Shown: one piece after another, positions 1 through 8,100 of the stretch
Layout of the letters: each line of letters begins with the position of its first letter
Numbering within the stretch: the first letter of the stretch is position 1
From: an uncultured Eubacteriales bacterium
Lineage (GTDB): Bacteria; Bacillota; Clostridia; Peptostreptococcales; Anaerovoracaceae
NCBI GenBank assembly: GCA_902763505.1
Contig: CACWSO010000003.1
Span: forward strand, 62,001-126,000
Direction: 5' to 3'
DNA: 64,000 nucleotides
Notes under the pieces: model-generated
Told to the model about the DNA's origin: nothing
The model's database searches: none
Seen by the model: the letters and a program-made list of their open reading frames with translations, nothing else
Translations under genes and position numbers: made by a program

Positions 1-160
1 TAAGCCGCCTCTGTTCTCATTCAAGATAAACTCGAGACCGCTCATGCATTTCTCCTATTCCAGATATCTGGAGAATCAGATCAGGAAGGCCTTCGGGTTT
101 GAAGGAACATCGCTCAAGTTCGTCTTCCGCGAGAAGGGCGAGAAAGAGGAGGAGATTTAA
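1..160 (+). CDS. der: Ribosome-associated GTPase Der, C-terminal end (partial)
   Basis: Only the last 52 codons are in the window, read in the frame starting at base 2 and ending at the TAA at 158-160. The peptide contains the block [20 protein letters not shown], typical of the C-terminal KH-like domain of Der/EngA, the double-GTPase used in 50S ribosome assembly. The tail is charged ([10 protein letters not shown]). plsY starts at the very next base, and der-plsY-gpsA is a well-known gene order in Firmicutes, which supports the call. The GTPase domains lie upstream of the window, so nothing can be said about them. Confidence 0.9.
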   Translation, partial: KPPLFSFKINSRPLMHFSYSRYLENQIRKAFGFEGTSLKFVFREKGEKEEEI

Positions 161-802
161 ATGACCACCACTTCATGGATTCTGCTGGGCGTTGTTGGTC
201 TGATTGCTTATTTCATCGGCAACATCTCACCATCGACGATCATGGCGAAGAAACAGGGTCTGGATATCAAAAAAGAAGGCAGCGGCAATGCCGGGACCAC
301 CAATGCACTGCGCGTTATGGGCAAGAAGGCAGGCGCCATCACATGCATCGTCGACATACTCAAAGGCGTGGTCGCTGTACTGATCGGGCTTCTGATCGCA
401 GGCAACCCGGGTGCCTACATCGGCGCGCTCTGCGTGTTCCTCGGTCACGTATGGCCGATCATCTACAAGTTCCAGGGCGGCAAAGGCGTGGCGACTGCTT
501 TTGGTGCAGTGCTGGCGGTGAATCCGCTGCTTGCGCTGATCGCACTGGTCATCGTTGCCATCGTCGTCTTCACATCGAAGAGAATGTCATTGGGATCCAT
601 CATAGGTGCGGTTGCCTTTGCAGTATTATCTGCCTTTATGGAACCGGGATTCTTTGTTTTCGCATGTGTGATGGCGATCATCATGCTGATCAAGCATAGG
701 GCGAACATCGTAAGACTGATTCACGGCGAAGAGCCGATTATGGGAATATTCGAGAAGAAAGATAAGACGGAAACTGACGAAGGAGGACAGGAAGATGAGT
801 AA
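161..802 (+). CDS. plsY: Glycerol-3-phosphate acyltransferase PlsY
   Basis: This is an integral membrane enzyme that transfers an acyl group from acyl-phosphate to glycerol-3-phosphate, making lysophosphatidic acid for phospholipid synthesis. The 213 residues fit the family length (about 200). Visible family motifs are SGNAGTTNALR near residue 41, GHVWPIIYKFQGGKGVAT near residue 95 and KRMSLGS near residue 139; five or so hydrophobic spans separate them. The ATG follows the der stop codon directly, and the Shine-Dalgarno-like GAGGAGG at 146-152 lies inside the end of der. The 3' end overlaps gpsA, whose product supplies the glycerol-3-phosphate substrate, so translation of the two is probably coupled. 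The C-terminal tail is acidic and poorly conserved. Confidence 0.95.
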   Translation: MTTTSWILLGVVGLIAYFIGNISPSTIMAKKQGLDIKKEGSGNAGTTNALRVMGKKAGAITCIVDILKGVVAVLIGLLIAGNPGAYIGALCVFLGHVWPIIYKFQGGKGVATAFGAVLAVNPLLALIALVIVAIVVFTSKRMSLGSIIGAVAFAVLSAFMEPGFFVFACVMAIIMLIKHRANIVRLIHGEEPIMGIFEKKDKTETDEGGQEDE

Positions 803-1796
803 TATCGGCGTAATAGGCGCAGGCAGCTGGGGAACAGCCCTTGCAACAGTCGTTGCAGGCAAAGGCAATAACGTGAAAATCTTCGATGTTGATGAAAAGC
901 ATCTGAGATCCATGGAAGAACACAGGGAAAATGTCGATTATCTTCCGGGTGTTCCGCTCAGCGATAATATTCAGATGGCATATTCCAGCGAGGAAGCGCT
1001 CAAGGATGCGGATGTCGTTCTGTTTTCTGCACCGGCGCAGCATTTCAGAAGCGCACTCACGTCTGCGAAAGATTTTATTAAAGACGATGTTTTGGTTATC
1101 GACGTAGCGAAGGGCATTGAGAAAGGCACGCACAAGAGAATGTCAGAAATCGCAGAGGAAGTGATGGGGAAGGAATTCCTCGACAGATACGTAGTCCTCT
1201 CGGGACCGTCTCATGCAGAAGAGGTCGGCAGAAGACTTCCGACAACGGTAGCAACGGCTTCTGATAACCATGATGCGGCAAAGGCAATACAGGACCTGTT
1301 CATGACCGACCGTTTCCGCGTCTATACTACCGGTGACGTGGTTGGTGTTGAACTGGGCGGCGCGCTGAAGAACATCATCGCACTCGGCGCCGGCATTTCA
1401 GACGGCATGGGATTCGGTGACAATGCAAAGGCAGCCCTCATGACTAGAGGTCTCGCGGAGATCACCCGCCTGGGGCTGAAGCTTGGCGCAAAGCCGGAAA
1501 CGTTCGCAGGGCTTACAGGTACAGGCGACCTGATTGTAACCTGCACCAGTATGCACTCCCGCAACCGCCGCTGCGGCATTCTGATGGGTGAAGGAATGAG
1601 TCCGGAAGAAGCCATCGCGAAAGTCGGCATGGTTGTAGAGGGCATGTTTACGGCAGAAGCAGCCTACGAGCTGTCGAAGATCGCAGGCGTTGAGATGCCG
1701 ATCACCGAAGCAATCTATAAGGTGACAAAGGGCGAAATCACAGCACCGCAGGCGCTTGAATCGCTCATGGGCAGGGAGAGAAAGACTGAGTTCTGA
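795..1796 (+). CDS. gpsA: NAD(P)-dependent glycerol-3-phosphate dehydrogenase
   Basis: This cytosolic enzyme reduces dihydroxyacetone phosphate to sn-glycerol-3-phosphate, the backbone for phospholipids and the substrate of the TagD-type enzyme encoded later in the window. The 333-residue product begins with the Rossmann nucleotide-binding motif GVIGAGSWGTALA. It carries VAKGIE near residue 104 and the catalytic-lysine region ALKNIIALGAGISDGMGFG near residue 190, followed by the typical TGTGDL and SRNRR segments. Length is normal for the family. It overlaps plsY by 8 bases and has GGAGG at 781-785 before the start. No terminator is evident immediately after it; the next 370 bases hold regulatory signals for the downstream surface-protein operon. 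Confidence 0.96.
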   Translation: MSNIGVIGAGSWGTALATVVAGKGNNVKIFDVDEKHLRSMEEHRENVDYLPGVPLSDNIQMAYSSEEALKDADVVLFSAPAQHFRSALTSAKDFIKDDVLVIDVAKGIEKGTHKRMSEIAEEVMGKEFLDRYVVLSGPSHAEEVGRRLPTTVATASDNHDAAKAIQDLFMTDRFRVYTTGDVVGVELGGALKNIIALGAGISDGMGFGDNAKAALMTRGLAEITRLGLKLGAKPETFAGLTGTGDLIVTCTSMHSRNRRCGILMGEGMSPEEAIAKVGMVVEGMFTAEAAYELSKIAGVEMPITEAIYKVTKGEITAPQALESLMGRERKTEF

Positions 1797-1824
1797 GTTC
1801 TTTGTAATATATTAAGTTAATTAT

Positions 1825-1853
1825 TTGTCAAACAATGGTTTTTGTATTATAAT
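1825..1853 (+). promoter_or_regulatory. Candidate sigma-A-type promoter for the surface-protein operon
   Basis: TTGTCA at 1825-1830 is followed after exactly 17 bases by a perfect TATAAT at 1848-1853, predicting a start near base 1860. It lies 28 bases past gpsA. A second TTGACA at 1882-1887 has only weak -10 matches (AATAAA at 1904-1909), and an extended -10 (TGGTATAAT, 1920-1928) overlaps the start of the small leader reading frame but lacks a good -35. All of these lie upstream of the terminator at 2083-2134, so any transcript of the giant adhesin gene starting here must pass that terminator. Confidence 0.65.
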
Positions 1854-1926
1854 GTACTAGTCATCTTAGGGAATATCCATGTTGACATCTGAGTTTTAGC
1901 TAGAATAAATGGATTAGGCTGGTATA

Positions 1927-2103
1927 ATGAACAAGAGTAAAAAACTAGTTGTTTTTTTACTGTCGTTAACGCTGGCGTTAACGACTTATTTTTTAATTGA
2001 CGGAATCTGGTTTACGAACGAAGCTGACCAGGATTCTTTCGGTGCGAACATTACATCAGATTATACGGATTCCGATGATGGCAAATACACCAATACATGC
2101 TGA
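1927..2103 (+). CDS. Small hydrophobic leader-type peptide, 58 aa
   Basis: I do not recognise a family. The reading frame starts at ATG 1927 with a modest AGG at 1916-1918. It encodes a lysine-rich N-terminus (MNKSKK), about 20 hydrophobic residues, then a polar acidic tail ending in NTC. The layout is that of a signal peptide or a single membrane anchor, and it loosely resembles the SipW-type signals of the proteins encoded at 10783 and 11338. It is the only evident gene in the 373 bases between gpsA and the giant gene. Its last codons and its stop lie inside the 5' arm of the terminator hairpin at 2083-2130, so a ribosome finishing it would cover that arm. It could be a regulatory leader peptide, a small membrane protein or a decayed signal-peptide gene. 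Confidence 0.45.
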   Translation: MNKSKKLVVFLLSLTLALTTYFLIDGIWFTNEADQDSFGANITSDYTDSDDGKYTNTC

Positions 2104-2134
2104 ATTAATTCAGCATGTATTGGTGTATTTTTTT
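2083..2134 (+). terminator. Intrinsic terminator or attenuator in front of the giant adhesin gene
   Basis: Bases 2083-2106 and 2107-2130 are perfect reverse complements, a 48-bp palindrome, and a run of seven T residues spans 2128-2134. The 5' arm overlaps the last codons of the 58-residue reading frame. Only 35 bases separate the T run from the ATG at 2170, and they contain no promoter-like sequence. The element therefore appears to sit inside the transcription unit rather than at its end, suggesting conditional read-through. Confidence 0.8.
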
Positions 2135-2169
2135 GAGAAGGTAGTTCTACAGGATTGGAAGGTTACGAC

Positions 2170-5100
2170 ATGAAAGCAATCAAAACGATAGTTGTCATCG
2201 CATTATCAGTATGCATGGTGTTCACCATGATGCCTTTAGGCAGCATACAGGCTATGGCAATTGATGAGCCTCAGCAGTCCGCTGAGGGAGAGTCCCCGGA
2301 TGGATCTGCAGTAACGGAGACAGAACCTGCCGGAGAACAGGTGAAGGATGAAGATGCAGAGGCATCAGATGAACCTGGCGATGGGGTGAACCAGGATAAC
2401 ACTGGAACAGATGGTGCAGAGACAGACGATGCAGACGTAGACAAGACAGACGTGGAGGATGTTGACGGTGATTCAGAATATCAGAACATCAGCGTCACGC
2501 TGAAGGATAAGGCTGAAGGCAAGAAACTCCCTGCGGATAAGGAACACGAAGTAACTGTATCAGCTGTTAATCCGAATGAAGAAGGCGATGCAGTAGTGCG
2601 CCTTTATTTCTGGAACTACGATAAAGACTTCTTTGACAAAGACAAGAAAGATAAAGTCAAAGAAATCTGTGACAGTGTCACCGTTAAAGACCTGAAGGAT
2701 GATGATACCATCACCCTGGATAATGAAACGAAGGACGCTGACAAAGTCAAGGCAGAATTAGTAACAGAAAAGGTCAAGCCGAACTCCGATGAAATGGTTC
2801 GGTATCTTGAATTCACAATTCCTTCCAATTCCAAATATAAATTCAATGTGCCGCTGGTACTCGAGGAAGACGTACAGAAGGACGCATCCGAGTATGCGGA
2901 GCTTTTGCATATGATAGTTGAGGCTGTAGTTGATGGCCAGGAAGATGATGAATCTGATATCAATGCAATAGAAGTACAGTGGGAAGCTCCTGAAACGGAA
3001 GAAACCAGTACAGATGCTGCTGTGGCAGAAGAAGCATCAGGCAAGGCAGAAGGTATAAATAAGCTTCTGAAGAATGTTCTGAAGGGCATGGGTACAAGAT
3101 CAGAAGGTACTGTGATTGCTTCAGAAAAAATCAATGACAACCTGTCATGGGAAATCATTGAAACAGACGGTAAATACGAGCTTAAGTTTACGGGTACCGG
3201 CACTATCCCTGCAAACTTTTATAAAAGAGCTGCTTTTTCACAATATGCAACCCAAGTCAATAAAATCACGATCTCTGAGGGAATTACGGCAATTGGCGAT
3301 AATGCCTTTTTCTGCGATTATTATAAGTCCATCGGAATGAAAAGTGCCACAGAGATCGAAATCCAGACAGGTGAGTCCGGGAAAAGTAAGTTGAAAACAA
3401 TTGGCAGCGGAGCCTTCATGGGAAGCAGGCTGAAATCAATTGATCTAAAAAATACATCTTTGGAGACGATTGGTGACAGTGCATTTAAGGAAGCCTATAA
3501 TCTTTCGCACGTCACTTTTCCGGATAGTCTGAAATCGATTGGGCGCAATGCTTTTGAAGATACAACTGTAAGAGAAGTTGTAATCCCGGCTGGTGTTGCA
3601 GAGATTCCATACCGTTCTTTTTCTAGCATCGACGGTCTCGAAAAAGCAGTTATTAATGGCAGCACAACTATAAAAAACGGTGCGTTCTATTGGAGTCCGC
3701 AGTTGAATGAAGTTGTATTCAACGACCCGGGGGATGGCAAGACTCTTGTAATTGAAGAAAACGCCTTCAGTTCCTGCAGCAGCATCAATACGGTCACGGT
3801 CAATCGTTCCAAAACCGATCTGCCATCAAAGAACACACCGGCGTTCAGTAAGAATACGAGCTATACATTCGGAGACAGTGTCGATACGCTCGACGGAGAC
3901 TGGTTCGATAGAGTTGTAAAAGTTTCCAATGTCACATTCAATGGTCCAAACGATCTGACCATAACAAAGGCAGGCGGAAGCGGATCATCATACGCACCTT
4001 TTAAGGATCTGGAAGGGAAATACTATGTTGATTCCTACGGCTGTCTATATAAGTTGAACGATGATAATACTGCAAGTCTGATTTATGCTTCACCGGGTGA
4101 AATCTCGTCATACACAGTACCTGCTGAAATCACGACGGTTGGAGGAGAGACTTATAATGTGACGAAGATCGGCGAGATGGCATTCGCAAAAGCAGACAAT
4201 CTTAAGTCTTTGATCATTGAAGAGCCGGAGCAAATGTCGATCGGAGCGCGTGTATTTTCTGATAGTAAAATTACAGAGGTTAACAATGCAGATAAAATCG
4301 ATCCGAAGGATTATGCGTATGTTTCAACTGCGTGTGATTTTCCTCTGATTGAAGAGTACCAGGAGGGAAAACTAGTCGATCAACTACGGACAAGCGTGCC
4401 GCTTGAGGGAACAGATGCTGAGGGGAATCCTGCCATGTTCCATTTTAGCGTGGATGTTACAGCGGGTCCGTTGGGTAAGGAAAACGGGGTATATCAGTAC
4501 CTTACAGGTCAACCAGCTACATTCACTGTCGCGGTGGACAACATGTCGAATATTGATCTTCAGGACAGGGTGGTAAGGATTTACTTCGCATTTACCGGTG
4601 ATGAATACGCCATTGGCGATTATAGTATCGGAAAGAACTACACTGTTGTAAATCACGATACGGGCGCTGAATTCCCTATGTCAGTAGTACAGACGGATCA
4701 GCCGGGTGTTTTCTACTATGATATTAAGGGGTGGAGACCGGGTGATACGGTTGCGTTCAGGAATGCTATGCAATATCTTTCACCGCAGAGCGCCGGAGGC
4801 GATTTATATGTCTGGAGTGAGTCTATGGAAAAAGAAGAAGCTGAAAGACTCGCAGGAAAGACTACGGATCCAAAAGAATACCTGAAACTTCATTGGGGAA
4901 CGAAGCCGGTTAACTTCACGACCAGAAAGGCGATAAAGTATACGCCAACCAGCAGCAACAGTAATCGACCGAGTTATTCAGCTGATGGTACTGCTGACAG
5001 CAATATTTACGTGAAGGACTATATTGCCTGGTCGATCACGATGAACAGCGGAAGTGACACCAACAAGAACGAGGGAAAAGATTATGTTTGTTATGTGGAC

Positions 5101-8100
5101 TTTACTGATACAGTCAAGTTGCCGAATGATCTGATATGGGATCCTAAAGTGATAGAGGCGATTCAGAACGGTAAGTATAGGTTCTCTACGTCAAATTCTT
5201 TCGGTTCAGAGTATGCCACTATTTACGTTACAATTGACGGCGTTGACCGGCAGTTGATATCTGTGCAACATGAATCTGATAGCGGAGTGAGGATTAAAAA
5301 TATCAAGTTGACTGTTGAAGAGGATGAAAACGGTAAATCCCTGGTTGCAGTGCATTGGCGTAAGGAGAATACAAAATGGAACTCCAGTGATAACAGTGAA
5401 AACAATTATCCGTCTGCGCAACTGGCTAACCAGACGGTCAGCTTTACTGTTGCCAATAACAATTTAATGGTGGACAGACAGTCCCAGTTATTCAAGATTT
5501 TAAAAGGTGAAGTTCCGCTGACAGCGGAGACAGACAAATATATCAAGCAGGCATCAGTCATTAACAATCATGTTGATACTACCAGACACTATTCATTTAG
5601 CGGCGATAAAGAGGGCAGTGCCGATGCTCCGGTTATGACAATCAGTGTGCCAAGCGGACTTACGATGTCAAAAGGCAGACCAAGACCTGATGACAGTTAT
5701 TATTTTGGCGGGAGCAGCAAGTTCAGGATATCCTTCACCAACACAGGAATCATCTCAAACCGTCAGATCGGAGTAGTTGAGGATGAACTTCACAACGCCT
5801 TTTACATTAAACCTGACAATATCATGACCATGTTCAATGATGAGCAGTTTGGTCAGTATTTGAAAATAGAGATCAATCCGGCCACGTTGTGCTCTGTTGT
5901 TGATGAGACTGCCGTAGATGTTAACGGCAAAGAAACGCACCTCGTATCACAGAACACAGGTGTGAATGTTCCATATAATGGTTGTGAGAGCACGGACAGC
6001 TCCGTGATTACTTCTGATGCAAAGATGACCCTAAGTTGGAATGAGAATGGGAAACTCGTTCTAAAAGTAGACAAACATGGCAATGGAAGTAATGTGTCTG
6101 AATACACTATTGGCGACGGCGGCAATTACAGCACACTGCAAAAGGCTTTTGACGCAATAGGTTATGTGGTCACATACAGGCCAAGATATAAAGTGACCTG
6201 GGATCTTCCTGATGATTTTGTGATCTACGGCGGACAGACGGTTCAATTTGACATACCTGCAAATGCCAAGCAAACTACAATGATGCTTGAAAGAGACAAC
6301 CCGGGCAAATACTATTCTAATAGCGTATATTGGAATAACACTGCATATGCGTACGGACACAATGGTACGACTGAGATTAAAAAAGCATCTATAAACAGCA
6401 GCCATGTAACACCATCGTTGACCTTTGACAAATATGCTACATATAACGGCAAGACGGTACAGGATAATATTGATATCGTTAACCACACTTCGGTAGATTA
6501 CACTCTTTCTTTTACAAACTATAAAGATGAAGGGAATTCGTGGGTCGAGCATTATACCGGAGGCACTTATGATGTTTTACCTCTGGTAGACAAAATCCAG
6601 GGTTCACAGGTACTTCTGGTGAAACAGTCAGATATCCTTGGGGCGACATGGCAGGAAACCAGTGATTCTGTCAAAGTTGCTGTCGAAGGACTTAATCTGC
6701 CGACATATGTAGAGAATGGTACGACATATTATGTCATAAACAAACCGGGAATATACAAGAATCTAAAAACCAACGGAATTGTAGCGGATACGGTAACTGT
6801 TGCACAGACATCTTCCGGTTTTGAGACACTTATCAAATGGTACTTCACAAACGTAACTCCTCAGAAAGCTGCCAGAACGGTTAAGTACAAGGCTCTGGTT
6901 GATGTTACGCTGGCCGGAGGGGTGACAACGGGTGATGATGGAACAACAGCCACTAAGATAAATGTCTCCAATGAGAGTTGGCTGGGAGATCATCAGACGC
7001 ACAGGCTGTATGACTCTGTCAGTGGAGGAGGTCGCCTCATTAAGTTCTCCAAGAACATTCAAAATGATGATGGAAGCACTGTTCGTCACAGCATGATTGC
7101 GGACGGAGATGAGGCCACTTATAAGATTTCGCTGGAAAACACAAGCGATTCAGAAGTGGTTATCGATGGAAGTCATATGTATGATGATCTTCCGTCGACA
7201 GCCGGCGTATTCGCATGGAGTAAAGACAATGTGGCGAGCGTTACTTATGAAGCGGATGAACGGGGTTCTGAGTGTTTGACACCTGGAACCGAATACTGGG
7301 AAGTGAACAGCACACAGCCGGTTACTGGTGCAGACACAGCAGCCCAGGGTCAGTACTATATCCATTGGAGCAATGATTTTAAGATCAAATTCGCCCCGCA
7401 GGGCATGGTAGACATAGTCGTAAAACTGAAATTCCCAGGAAGCAGTGACGTAGGCGAAGACGGTGAGCCGGACAATCACTGGGATGCTTATATTAAGAAA
7501 GTAGCCGGGGGAACAATATATAATACGTTCTATTTTGATCGTATCCCTAGCACTGTAACACATGAACTGGCTGATCAGGCGGAAGCGGTTTTGAAGAAGG
7601 GCGTTTATGATACTGGATGGGTCAATTCGTATGGTGCAAAAGACTACACGTGCTCTTCTCACGAATCACGTTGGTATTATCAAAACGGAGCGGGATACTC
7701 TTCAGGAGCCTGCATAACATATTATGCATTGCTTTATAATAGCGGGAATGTGCGCTTATACCTGGATGATCTGCAGGATACGCTACCGAAAGGTTTCCAT
7801 TATGGTAGCATGGCCGACCAGGATGTCACTAGTGGAAAAACCGGATCGTGGTGGACCTTTGAACCAGGCGAACACATGAATAATCGCGTCCTGTATTCCG
7901 GCAATGCTTATGAAAGTGATGTTAATTCAATTGATACCGAGAGTGATGTGGATTCGAATAACGGGAGCGGGTCTCGCGCGTCGTACAAGCTTGTCACTGC
8001 TAAGGATGGAACGAATAAAATAACATATGTTAACGCTAATGTAACTGCTTCAAAGAAATCAGATGCAGGTGGTATAGAGCATCTGACATTTAAGGTTATC

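Noticed and set aside
2083-2130. Invertible promoter element flanked by inverted repeats
   Set aside because: The two arms are contiguous, with no intervening segment to invert, and a T run follows, so a terminator explains it better.
2155-2169. TTG start for the giant protein, adding MEGYD
   Set aside because: GGAAGG at 2157-2162 would lie inside the coding sequence, whereas it is ideally spaced for ATG 2170, which begins a normal signal peptide.
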